Origin: an uncultured Methylococcaceae bacterium
GTDB lineage: Bacteria; Pseudomonadota; Gammaproteobacteria; Methylococcales; Methylomonadaceae
Reading direction: 5' to 3'
Length of the DNA stretch: 6,886 nucleotides
NCBI GenBank assembly: GCA_903903365.1
Contig: CAIUYS010000620.1
Coordinates: forward strand, 1 to 6,886
The notes under the pieces were generated by a model. The model saw only the letters and a list, made by a program, of their open reading frames with translations. It had not been told where the DNA came from and did no database searches. Position 1 is the first letter of the stretch; each line of letters begins with the position of its first letter. Of the stretch, positions 1-6,596 are shown piece after piece. Both the position numbers and the translations under genes were made by a program.

Positions 1-30
1 AGAGTGCCGGAAACACCATCACGCGCTACG

Positions 31-60
31 CCCTTCGACAAGCTCAGGACAGGCTTGGGT
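31..60. repeat. Short palindromic (REP-like) repeat
   Basis: The stretch begins CCCTTCGACAAGCTCAGGAC and contains inverted arms CAAGC (39-43) and GCTTG (53-57), with one further T-G wobble pair inside. From general knowledge, sequences of the form TTCGACAAGCTCAGGACAGG are dispersed extragenic palindromes in many proteobacterial genomes. Here it lies upstream of slt, outside any gene. It has no T-run after the stem, so it is not a convincing intrinsic terminator. Copy number in this genome cannot be seen from the window. Confidence 0.6.
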
Positions 61-78
61 GGTCTTATTCCGGTCTAC

Positions 79-112
79 GCCTGTTTTTACAGGCAATAGC
101 TGAAGCTATTGC
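79..112. repeat. Two abutting perfect hairpins sharing one GC step
   Basis: The first hairpin is GCCTGT-TTTT-ACAGGC (79-94). The second is GCAATAGC-TGAA-GCTATTGC (93-112), and the two overlap by the bases GC at 93-94. Both stems are perfect (6 and 8 pairs) and lie 19 bases or more beyond the palindrome at 31-60. No T-run follows directly on either strand, which argues against a terminator. They are probably part of the same composite intergenic repeat, and could fold in the 5' leader of slt if transcription starts further upstream. Confidence 0.6.
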
Positions 113-186
113 ACTCCAGCTTTTTAAATAAATACGTTACCTAAATCCCTCTGTAGCCGGTGTAAAGTGCAAAATAGTTACCCATA

Positions 187-2097
187 ATGAATATAAAATG
201 TGTCTCTGGAAGCGTGTTGTTGTGTGCTCTGATTTTTTTCTCAAACACCGTTTTTAGCAATACGCTGGAGCAGCAACGGCAGGCTTTTTTGTTGGCAGAA
301 AAACTGGCGGCGCAGGGCAATCAAAGTGCGTTTTTATCCGTGAGCGCCACGTTGACAAATTATCCGCTTTATCCCTATTTGCAGTATCAGTGGTTAAAAA
401 ACAATTTACCGGAAACGGATAAAATCCTGGGCTTTTTGTTAACCTATAAAGACTCCCGTTACGCTGATTTACTCCGCGCCGATTGGCTGACTTATCTCGC
501 TAATAATGAACGTTGGCCTGAATTTATCAAGCATTATCAAGCCGGTGATAATACGGCACTTGAATGTCAGTTTTATTGGGCAAATTATAAAGCAGGTAAT
601 CAAGAGCTGGCTTTGAATGCGGCCAAACGTTTATGGACTGTCGGCGATCGGCAGCCTGAAGAGTGTGATGACCTGTTCTCGGTGTTGGCGATATCGCCTG
701 TTTTTACAACGGATTTGATTTGGCAACGCTTTGAATTAGCCTTAAAGAAAGACAATAAATCCCTGGCAAGCTATGTACAGCGATTTCTGGATAAGCCGGA
801 TCAAACAACTGCCGAGTTCTGGTTGCAGGTTCATAAAAAACCCGCGCTAATCGAAGGCGGTCTGTTAATGGGTGCCGATGATCTTTACGGTCGTATCTTT
901 GCACACGGCGTGGATCGATTAGTTCAAGCAGATCTGGATTCGGCGCTGGGTCTTTGGGATAGTAGAAAGCGAAATTTTGTTATCAATAACCAAACTACCC
1001 AACAACTTGAGCGAAGACTGGCGCTGGCCTTGGCGCGTGCGCGTGATAGTCGGGCATTCAATCGCCTGAATCAGTTGCTTGCCGTTGATGCAGAAGTCAG
1101 GGAATGGAAAGTCAGAGCCGCTTTGTTTGAACAAAATTGGCAACATGTTGCACAAGCACTGGCAGGCTTAACCCCTGAAGAGCAACAAACGCCGCAGTGG
1201 CAATACTGGCAAGCCCGCTCTTTGATCGAAACCGGAAATGTGTTGCAGGGGCTGTCTGTTTTTAATCAGCTAGCGCAAGATAGAAGTTATTATGGATTTA
1301 TGGCGGCCGATGCGGTCAATAAGCCCTATAACCTCTCTGATAAGCCGGTTGTTATCATGGGAGATGCGCTTGAAAAGCTGGCTCAAACAACCGACTTTAA
1401 AGCGATTCAAGAGTTGGAAATCTTAAACCGCGATGCCGAAGCAAAACGACAGTGGTGGTTTACGGTAAAAAAATTACCCAAAGAACAAATCTTGCTTGCC
1501 GCTAAATTAGCCCAACTGTGGCAATGGGATCAGGTTGCCATTATGACGTTGGTTAAAGCGGATTATTGGGATGATTTGGCCTTGCGATTTCCGATGAGTT
1601 ATTTGAGTCAGGTTCAGAGCAATGCGGATTGGCAACAACTTGAACCGGCCATTATTTTTGGCTTGATTCGACAGGAAAGTATGCTGGATAAGAATGCAAA
1701 GTCGGCAGTCGGTGCGCGTGGCTTAATGCAAATCATGCCGGAAACGGGTCAGCAAATAGCACGTAATCTTAAAGAGCCTTGGCAGACGGAAAATAGTTTG
1801 TTTAATCCGGATATTAATATTAAATACGGCGCTTTTTACTATAAACAATTATTGAACCGCTTCGATGGACATTTTGCATTGGCAGCGGCGGCTTATAATG
1901 CGGGGCCAAGCCGGGTAGTTAAATGGTTGCCTTATGATAAGCCGGTTGCCGCTGATGTTTGGATAGAAACCATTCCCTTTAAAGAAACCAGAAAATATGT
2001 AACTTCTGTGCTGTCTTATGCCATTATTTATCAGCAACGGCTGCAAAGAAATGCATTAAAAATCACCGGATTGCTCTTTGATGTGCGTCCCCGCTAA
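187..2097 (+). CDS. slt: Soluble lytic murein transglycosylase, Slt70 type
   Basis: This is a periplasmic enzyme that cleaves the MurNAc-GlcNAc bond of peptidoglycan non-hydrolytically, leaving 1,6-anhydroMurNAc ends during wall turnover. The 636-residue length is close to E. coli Slt70 (645). Residues 1-24 form a signal peptide: a lysine at 4, a hydrophobic core around 9-20, and a likely cut after Val-Phe-Ser at 24. Residues about 25-400 are the helical superhelix (U) domain, followed by a linker domain and the C-terminal catalytic SLT domain (about 480-610). The catalytic domain shows IRQES with the probable acid/base Glu497, GLMQIMP at 512-518, AYNAGP at 569-574, and ETRKYV near the end. 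The start at 187 is chosen because it yields the signal peptide, although no good Shine-Dalgarno sequence precedes it. It is separated from fabA by 82 bases with its own promoter-like signal, so it is probably monocistronic here. Confidence 0.95.
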   Translation: MNIKCVSGSVLLCALIFFSNTVFSNTLEQQRQAFLLAEKLAAQGNQSAFLSVSATLTNYPLYPYLQYQWLKNNLPETDKILGFLLTYKDSRYADLLRADWLTYLANNERWPEFIKHYQAGDNTALECQFYWANYKAGNQELALNAAKRLWTVGDRQPEECDDLFSVLAISPVFTTDLIWQRFELALKKDNKSLASYVQRFLDKPDQTTAEFWLQVHKKPALIEGGLLMGADDLYGRIFAHGVDRLVQADLDSALGLWDSRKRNFVINNQTTQQLERRLALALARARDSRAFNRLNQLLAVDAEVREWKVRAALFEQNWQHVAQALAGLTPEEQQTPQWQYWQARSLIETGNVLQGLSVFNQLAQDRSYYGFMAADAVNKPYNLSDKPVVIMGDALEKLAQTTDFKAIQELEILNRDAEAKRQWWFTVKKLPKEQILLAAKLAQLWQWDQVAIMTLVKADYWDDLALRFPMSYLSQVQSNADWQQLEPAIIFGLIRQESMLDKNAKSAVGARGLMQIMPETGQQIARNLKEPWQTENSLFNPDINIKYGAFYYKQLLNRFDGHFALAAAAYNAGPSRVVKWLPYDKPVAADVWIETIPFKETRKYVTSVLSYAIIYQQRLQRNALKITGLLFDVRPR

Positions 2098-2128
2098 AAT
2101 TTGAGCTGATTTTTTTCAGTGTCTGTTA

Positions 2129-2134
2129 GATAAT
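2129..2134 (+). promoter_or_regulatory. Probable -10 box of the fabAB promoter
   Basis: GATAAT matches the sigma-70 -10 consensus at five of six positions and sits 45 bases before the fabA start. No good -35 lies at 16-18 bases; the candidate TTGAGC at 2101 is 22 bases away. A weak -35 would suit an activator-dependent promoter, as known for E. coli fabA with FadR, but this is inference. Confidence 0.45.
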
Positions 2135-2144
2135 ACCCGTATTA
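2131..2144. promoter_or_regulatory. 14-base palindrome TAATACCCGTATTA, possible operator
   Basis: The sequence is a perfect inverted repeat: TAATAC (2131-2136), two central bases, GTATTA (2139-2144). It overlaps the predicted -10 hexamer of fabAB and would cover the transcription start region, the usual place for a repressor site. TetR-family regulators such as FabR and DesT control fabA/fabB genes in other gammaproteobacteria. I cannot match this sequence to a specific known site, so the regulator is unknown. Confidence 0.35.
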
Positions 2145-2179
2145 AACTATAAGAATAATTACAAAGGTACATAAATAGC

Positions 2180-2695
2180 ATGCAGAAACAGCATAGTTTT
2201 ACGCGCGAAGAACTATTAAAGTCCGGAAGGGGAGAGCTATACGGACCTAAAAATGCGCAATTACCCCTGCCAAACATGCTGATGATGGATCGTATTACGC
2301 ATATATCGGATGAAGGCGGCACTTATGGTAAGGGTGAAATTATCGCTGAACTGGATATAAATCCGGATTTGTGGTTTTTTGCTTGTCATTTTCAGGGCGA
2401 CCCTGTGATGCCCGGTTGCTTGGGGCTTGATGCCATGTGGCAACTGGTCGGCTTTTATTTGTGCTGGATGGGTGGGCCAGGTAAAGGACGCGCTTTAGGT
2501 GTGGGGGAAGTTAAATTTACAGGACAGGTACTTCCCACCGCCAAAAAGGTAACCTACCGAATTAATTTAAAAAGACTCATTATGCGTAAACTGGTGATGG
2601 GTATAGCAGATGCCACCATGGAAGTTGATGGAAAGGTAATCTATGAAGCGACCGATTTGCGGGTTGGTTTGTTTACTTCTACAGAAGATTTTTAG
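2180..2695 (+). CDS. fabA: 3-hydroxydecanoyl-ACP dehydratase/isomerase
   Basis: This cytosolic enzyme of type II fatty-acid synthesis dehydrates 3-hydroxydecanoyl-ACP and isomerises trans-2-decenoyl-ACP to cis-3-decenoyl-ACP, the branch point to unsaturated fatty acids. The 171 residues form a single hot-dog fold, against 172 in E. coli. The active site is intact: CHFQGDPVMPGCLGLDAMWQ places His70 and Asp84 at the canonical positions. Downstream, the conserved stretch GRALGVGEVKFTGQVLPTAK is present, which separates FabA from FabZ (a shorter enzyme without isomerase activity). AAAGG at 2163-2167 is a weak ribosome site 12 bases before the ATG. The gene leads an operon with fabB, 14 bases downstream. 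Co-transcription fits, because FabB is needed to elongate the FabA product. Confidence 0.97.
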   Translation: MQKQHSFTREELLKSGRGELYGPKNAQLPLPNMLMMDRITHISDEGGTYGKGEIIAELDINPDLWFFACHFQGDPVMPGCLGLDAMWQLVGFYLCWMGGPGKGRALGVGEVKFTGQVLPTAKKVTYRINLKRLIMRKLVMGIADATMEVDGKVIYEATDLRVGLFTSTEDF

Positions 2696-2698
2696 GGG
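2694..2698 (+). promoter_or_regulatory. Ribosome binding site of fabB, overlapping the fabA stop
   Basis: AGGGG overlaps the last two bases of the fabA TAG stop codon and lies 11 bases before the fabB ATG at 2710. Its position makes translational coupling between fabA and fabB likely and supports the chosen fabB start. Confidence 0.6.
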
Positions 2699-2709
2699 TC
2701 AAAAGAAAA

Positions 2710-3930
2710 ATGAAAAGAGTCGTTGTAACCGGATTAGGCATTGTTTCCAGTATTGGGAATAACCGGAATGAGGTTGTCGATTCCTTAAAGCAAGGTCGAT
2801 CAGGAATCACTTTTGCAAGCGTTTATGAGGAGTTGGGTTTTCGCAGCCACGTACATGGTCCTATTAATATAGACTTGGACGCATTTATCGACCGTAAAAC
2901 AAAACGTTTTATGGGTGACGGAGCCGCTTTTAACTATATCGCAATGCAGCAGGCCATTGATGATTCAGGTTTAACCGAGGCCGATGTGTCTAATTTTAGA
3001 ACCGGTCTGGTGATGGGATCAGGCGGCCCTTCAACGTCGAATATTGTTGACGCGGCAGATATACTGCGTGAAAAAGGCATTAAAAAAGTTGGCCCCTACA
3101 TGGTGCCCAGAAGCATGTCCAGCACCAATACGGCTTGCCTGGCAACACCCTTTAAAATTAAGGGTGTCAATTACTCCATTAGCTCAGCGTGTGCGACCAG
3201 TGCCCATTGTATTGGTCATGCCATGGAATTAATCCAGATGGGCAAACAGGACGTGGTGTTTGCGGGTGGCGGCGAAGAAGTTCACTGGACTATGTCGGTG
3301 TTGTTTGACGCAATGGGGGCTTTATCCTCCAAATATAATGACACACCCACTACCGCGTCCAGACCTTATGATGAAACCCGCGATGGTTTTGTTATTTCCG
3401 GTGGCGGCGGTGTTTTAGTCATTGAAGAGTTGGAGCATGCCAAAGCGCGTGGTGCCAAAATCTATGCAGAACTGGTAGGTTACGGCGCAACGTCTGACGG
3501 TTATGATATGGTTCAACCGTCAGGTGAAGGTGCTGTGCGCTGTATGCAGCAAGCAATGGCCACAGTGGATGGCAAGATTGATTATATCAATGCACACGGA
3601 ACCAGTACACCGGTTGGCGATACCAAAGAATTGGGTGCTTTGCGTGAGGTGTTTGGTGCAGGCAATGTGCCTTGGGTCAGTTCCACAAAATCACTGACCG
3701 GTCATGCGTTAGGCGCCGCCGGTGTTAATGAGGCCATTTATTCATTATTAATGATGGAAGAAAACTTTCTGAGTGCTTCCGCCAATATAACGCAACTTGA
3801 CTCAGGTGCTGAAGGCATTCCTATTGTTCGTGAGCGCCAAGATAATTTGACTTTAAATACCATTATGTCCAATAGTTTTGGTTTTGGCGGTACTAACGCG
3901 ACATTAATTTTTCAGCGTTACAACGGCTAA
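2710..3930 (+). CDS. fabB: 3-oxoacyl-ACP synthase I (KAS I)
   Basis: This cytosolic condensing enzyme elongates acyl-ACP with malonyl-ACP and is required for extending cis-3-decenoyl-ACP to long unsaturated chains. The length of 406 residues equals E. coli FabB. The thiolase fold carries the Cys-His-His triad: Cys161 in SSACATSAHC, His296 in NAHGTSTPVGD, and His332 in TKSLTGHALGAAG, with the structural lysine at 327. The glycine-rich SFGFGGTNA near the C terminus is also intact. Adjacency to fabA and the FabB-like length, rather than the slightly longer FabF (about 413), support KAS I. The gene is followed 10 bases later by a strong terminator stem, so the operon ends here. Confidence 0.96.
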   Translation: MKRVVVTGLGIVSSIGNNRNEVVDSLKQGRSGITFASVYEELGFRSHVHGPINIDLDAFIDRKTKRFMGDGAAFNYIAMQQAIDDSGLTEADVSNFRTGLVMGSGGPSTSNIVDAADILREKGIKKVGPYMVPRSMSSTNTACLATPFKIKGVNYSISSACATSAHCIGHAMELIQMGKQDVVFAGGGEEVHWTMSVLFDAMGALSSKYNDTPTTASRPYDETRDGFVISGGGGVLVIEELEHAKARGAKIYAELVGYGATSDGYDMVQPSGEGAVRCMQQAMATVDGKIDYINAHGTSTPVGDTKELGALREVFGAGNVPWVSSTKSLTGHALGAAGVNEAIYSLLMMEENFLSASANITQLDSGAEGIPIVRERQDNLTLNTIMSNSFGFGGTNATLIFQRYNG

Positions 3931-3940
3931 TGTTTTTCTT

Positions 3941-3978
3941 ATCGGGGTTCAGACTATGAGCCCCGATTTCCTTTTCTC
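3941..3978 (+). terminator. Rho-independent terminator of fabAB
   Basis: An 11-pair stem (3941-3951 with 3957-3967, one T-G wobble) with the core ATCGGGG/CCCCGAT closes on the 5-base loop GACTA. It is followed by the pyrimidine-rich tail TTCCTTTTCT. The stem begins 10 bases after the fabB stop. The T-rich tail lies on the plus-strand side only, so termination is directed at fabAB. Confidence 0.85.
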
Positions 3979-4017
3979 CCTAGCAACGGGCATAGATTAA
4001 CTTGGAAAAGTTATAAA

Positions 4018-4908
4018 ATGCACATTGCTTCATCATCGAATATAATTCTGACCATGTCAGATTCAAAGCAAAAATCCATATTTCAATTTAACAAATTACA
4101 AAAACGACTGCGCCATACTGTCGGTGACGCGATTGCCGATTATAACATGATCGAGAATGGCGATAAGGTGATGGTCTGTCTGTCAGGTGGAAAAGATTCC
4201 TATACCTTATTAGACATCCTGATGGGTTTACAGAAAACCGCACCGGTTGAGTTTGAGCTGATAGCTGTTAACCTTGATCAAAAACAACCGGGATTTCCCG
4301 AGCATGTTTTACCGGCCTATCTTGAATCCTTGGGCGTGCCTTATCATATCATTGAAAAAGACACTTACAGTGTGGTCAAGCGCGTTATTCCTGAAGGCAA
4401 CACCACGTGCGGCTTGTGCTCACGCTTGCGGCGCGGCACTTTATACGGGTACGCCGAAGCCAACGGTATCAGCAAAATAGCGTTGGGCCATCATCGTGAT
4501 GATATTTTGGAAACGTTTTTTCTGAATATTTTTTACGGTGGAAAGCTCAAGGCCATGCCGCCCAAATTATTGAGTGACGATAAAAAGAACATTGTCATCA
4601 GACCACTGGCCTATACGCGTGAGAAAGAAATAGAACGCTTTGCTGCCTTCAAGGATTTTCCTATTATTCCCTGTAACTTGTGCGGCTCTCAGGCAAACCT
4701 GCAAAGACAAGCGATGAAAGTCATGCTAGAGAGTTGGGATAAGCAATTTCCGGGGCGACTGGAAACCATCTTTACCAGTCTCCAGAATGTTGCGCCCTCA
4801 CAACTAGCTGATCGGCAATTATTTGATTTTGCTGGATTAATGCGTAGTGAGCAAGCTGAAGGGCAGGATGTTTCATTGCATGCAGGTTTGGACGTATTAG
4901 CGCTGTAA
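4018..4908 (+). CDS. ttcA: tRNA 2-thiocytidine(32) synthetase, Fe-S PP-loop enzyme
   Basis: This enzyme thiolates C32 in the anticodon loop of certain tRNAs, using ATP and a [4Fe-4S] cluster. Visible motifs (numbered from 4018) are the PP-loop SGGKDS at 56-61, the CGLC pair Cys131/Cys134, and PCNLCGSQ with Cys219/Cys222, which together supply the cluster ligands. ALGHHRDDILETFFLN and the MPPKLLSDD stretch are TtcA hallmarks. The start is uncertain. The ATG at 4018 has GGAAAAG seven bases upstream, but its first 12 residues look unlike the family. The ATG at 4054 gives MSDSKQKSIFQFNKLQKRL, which aligns with the N terminus of E. coli TtcA and would make a 284-residue protein. E. coli TtcA is 311 residues; the shortfall here is in the poorly conserved C-terminal tail. 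The fabAB terminator upstream implies a separate promoter. Confidence 0.95.
   Translation: MHIASSSNIILTMSDSKQKSIFQFNKLQKRLRHTVGDAIADYNMIENGDKVMVCLSGGKDSYTLLDILMGLQKTAPVEFELIAVNLDQKQPGFPEHVLPAYLESLGVPYHIIEKDTYSVVKRVIPEGNTTCGLCSRLRRGTLYGYAEANGISKIALGHHRDDILETFFLNIFYGGKLKAMPPKLLSDDKKNIVIRPLAYTREKEIERFAAFKDFPIIPCNLCGSQANLQRQAMKVMLESWDKQFPGRLETIFTSLQNVAPSQLADRQLFDFAGLMRSEQAEGQDVSLHAGLDVLAL
4041..4046 (+). promoter_or_regulatory. Perfect TATAAT hexamer before the internal ttcA start
   Basis: TATAAT is an exact sigma-70 -10 consensus and is followed after seven bases by the ATG at 4054. If it is used, transcription would begin at or next to that ATG and give a leaderless or nearly leaderless mRNA. 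There is no good -35 at 16-18 bases, so this may be chance in AT-rich sequence. Confidence 0.3.
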
Positions 4909-4978
4909 GGGCTGATTTAAGTAACTGCGCCACTTTTTTACAACCTTTCAGCCTGTCGGGAACGCCTGCTTGCCGTTG

Positions 4979-4993
4979 CTCATTTAAAATGAG
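4979..4993. repeat. Palindrome CTCATTT-A-AAATGAG before rnd
   Basis: This is a perfect 7-1-7 inverted repeat in the 132-base gap between ttcA and the rnd ATG at 5041. It is too short-looped and lacks a T-run, so it is a poor terminator. It could be an operator for rnd or a chance palindrome in AT-rich sequence. The rest of the gap (4909-4978) holds only a T-run at 4934-4939 after a 4-pair AAGT/ACTT stem. Confidence 0.3.
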
Positions 4994-5040
4994 TATCCCT
5001 TTGCTGTTTGGTTAATTTTAATAATTGTTCTTGTACACCT

Positions 5041-6195
5041 ATGACACCCATACAATATATCGACACCCCTGATCAACTGGCCACACTGTGCGAACAGATA
5101 AAAAAAGAAACCTGGCTGGCGCTTGATACCGAATTTTTGCGTGAAAAGACCTATTATCCAAAATTTTGCCTGTTGCAAATAGCAACGCCGGAATGGGTGG
5201 CCTGTATTGATCCGATAGCCTTGCCTAATCTGGATAGTCTTTTTGAGGTGATATACAATCCGGCTATCGTAAAAGTTTTTCACTCCTGTCGACAAGATTT
5301 GGAAATTTTTCATCAATGGACCGGTAAGCTGCCTTCACCGATTTTTGATACCCAAATAGCCGCACCTTTGTTGGGTTTTCAGGATAATCCGGGCTATGCC
5401 ATGCTGGTTTCCAGCTTGTTAAGTGTTAACTTAAACAAAGCTCATACCCGTGCAGATTGGAGCAAGCGTCCTTTAACGGAAGCGCAAATTGAATACGCAG
5501 CCGATGATGTCATTTATTTATGCCAGATTTATAAAATCATGGTTCAAAAACTGACTGAATTAGGTCGGATTGATTGGCTAAAACATGACTTTGCCGAACT
5601 GACTAATCCTGCACTTTATAAGGTAGAGCCTGAAAAAGCCTGGTTTAAAATAAAAGGCAAAAATAAATTAACCGGAAAACAGTTGTCCATTATTCAGGCG
5701 CTGGCACAATGGCGAGAAAAAACCGCACAAGCTGAAGATCGCCCTAAAAGCTGGTTGTTACGTGATGAATTACTGTTTGATCTGGCCAAACTACAACCCG
5801 AAACGGTTGAGGAATTGGCTAATGTACGGGGCATTAACGAGCGGGCTGTTAACCGTTATGGCAAAGAATTGTGCCAGTTAATTACCGAGGCCAAAAATCG
5901 TGCCCCGCTGCCTTTACATGAAAAAGACCGCCCCGCCAAAAAAACCCAACAAGAAGAGGCCATACTTGATATTTTAACGGCCCTGGTAAGAATACGCGCA
6001 GAAGAAAACGCTTTAAACCCGACTATTCTGGCCTCACGTAAAGACCTTGAAGAGCTGTTGTTTAACGATGATGAGGATTGTCCTTTACTGCATGGCTGGC
6101 GGTTTACCATGGCGGGTCGGGAATTAATCGGCTTGTTAAAAGGTGAGTTGTTACTGGGTATCGACTCGGACAAATTGGCTATTATTGAAAAATGA
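5041..6195 (+). CDS. rnd: Ribonuclease D
   Basis: This cytosolic 3'-to-5' exoribonuclease trims the 3' ends of tRNA precursors and other small RNAs. The start is placed at ATG 5041 (384 residues; E. coli 375) because MTPIQYIDTPDQLATLC then aligns with the E. coli N terminus. An in-frame TTG at 5008 would add 11 residues (VNFNNCSCTP after the initiator) that look non-coding; neither start has a clear Shine-Dalgarno. The DEDDy exonuclease domain (about 1-190) is intact: Asp29 and Glu31 in LALDTEF, Asp86 in HSCRQDLEIF, and Tyr152 with Asp156 in YAADDVIYL. An HRDC domain follows at about 210-285 (QALAQWREKTAQAEDRPKSW through NVRGINERAVNRYG). The C-terminal third probably contains the second, weaker HRDC-like domain known from RNase D. 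The gene lies downstream of ttcA in the same direction, but the 132-base gap makes co-transcription uncertain. Confidence 0.94.
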   Translation: MTPIQYIDTPDQLATLCEQIKKETWLALDTEFLREKTYYPKFCLLQIATPEWVACIDPIALPNLDSLFEVIYNPAIVKVFHSCRQDLEIFHQWTGKLPSPIFDTQIAAPLLGFQDNPGYAMLVSSLLSVNLNKAHTRADWSKRPLTEAQIEYAADDVIYLCQIYKIMVQKLTELGRIDWLKHDFAELTNPALYKVEPEKAWFKIKGKNKLTGKQLSIIQALAQWREKTAQAEDRPKSWLLRDELLFDLAKLQPETVEELANVRGINERAVNRYGKELCQLITEAKNRAPLPLHEKDRPAKKTQQEEAILDILTALVRIRAEENALNPTILASRKDLEELLFNDDEDCPLLHGWRFTMAGRELIGLLKGELLLGIDSDKLAIIEK

Positions 6196-6206
6196 TTTTT
6201 TAGTGC

Positions 6207-6285
6207 GTACGGCGGGTTTCGCGCCAGCAAACCACCAATCATCACACAGTTGTACGGTGGATTGCTTGACTGCGATCCATCTTAC
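6207..6285. repeat. Two degenerate tandem hairpin repeats, 45-base period
   Basis: Unit 1 starts GTACGGCGGGTT (6207) and unit 2 starts GTACGGTGGATT (6252), ten of twelve bases identical and 45 bases apart. Each folds: unit 1 pairs GGCGGGTTT (6211-6219) imperfectly with AAACCACC (6229-6236). Unit 2 pairs GTA-C-GGTGGATTGC (6252-6265) with GCGATCCATC-T-TAC (6272-6285) around a 6-base loop, with two G-T wobbles and one mismatch. They resemble the dispersed GTAGGGTGGATT...AATCCACC-type extragenic repeats common in proteobacteria. They begin just after the rnd stop; no T-run follows the stems, so terminator function is doubtful. Confidence 0.5.
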
Positions 6286-6301
6286 CAATTAATACAACTT
6301 A

Positions 6302-6496
6302 CGGCCATTCGCATATCACCTTATAGACTCTAAGCCCATGATCAAAATCACCGATCGAATATACGATAGATTACAAACCGTTTAACGTCCCGGTGACTTT
6401 TATGCCACCGGCAGCCAGGACATCTTCTTGCCAATTAGAGGCTGCCAGTGTCGTCAGGATTACCTTGTCATTATTGATCAAGGTCAGGTTAACAAG
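6302..6496 (-). pseudogene. Decayed C-terminal remnant of an alkyl-sulfatase/SCP2-like gene
   Basis: Read on the minus strand from 6496, one frame gives 41 codons including LTLINNDKVILTTL and then NWQEDVLAAGGIKVTGTL. A stop follows at 6371-6373, and then 23 more codons including SIGDFDHGL, ending at a stop at 6299-6301. The order (a beta strand LTL, a helix, then SG-IKVxG, then a DFD segment at the very end) fits the C-terminal SCP2-like domain of alkyl/aryl sulfatases of the metallo-beta-lactamase superfamily. Another in-frame stop at 6497-6499 breaks the upstream side, there is no start codon and no catalytic domain. It is therefore a fragment in decay rather than a gene. The family call rests on remembered pattern only; a generic SCP2-type domain is an alternative. 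Confidence 0.45.
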
Positions 6497-6596
6497 TCAC
6501 TTAAAACGAATACGGTAATAAGCACGGGTTATTTCCGGAAAGCTGCAAAACCACCCTTTTAGCGGAATTCATTTGATATTAATATTTAGGGTTGCG

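Noticed and set aside
109..138. Possible slt promoter, TTGCAC at 109 with TACGTT about 18 bases on
   Set aside because: The -10 matches only three of six positions and the -35 is simply the right arm of a hairpin repeat. The evidence is too weak to annotate.
704..1155. Minus-strand open frames of 66 and 78 codons inside slt
   Set aside because: They lie antisense to a gene with a strong family match, show no motif of their own and have no ribosome site. They are shadows of slt.
2104..2120. CTGA-TTTTTT-TCAG stem after slt as a terminator
   Set aside because: The stem has only about four pairs, two of them A-T, and the T-run sits in the loop rather than after the stem. No convincing slt terminator is visible.
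2710..3930. fabB as fabF (KAS II)
   Set aside because: The length of 406, direct linkage to fabA and overall FabB-like motif context favour KAS I.
5856..6245. 129-codon minus-strand frame overlapping the end of rnd
   Set aside because: It is Ser/Arg/Leu-rich with no recognisable domain and is antisense to the HRDC region of rnd. The length is explained by the codon bias of the sense gene.
6390..6411. Inverted repeat CCGGTG/CACCGG with a 10-base loop
   Set aside because: It lies inside the minus-strand remnant, where it is explained by codons for Gly-Thr and Ala-Gly-Gly. It has no T-run.
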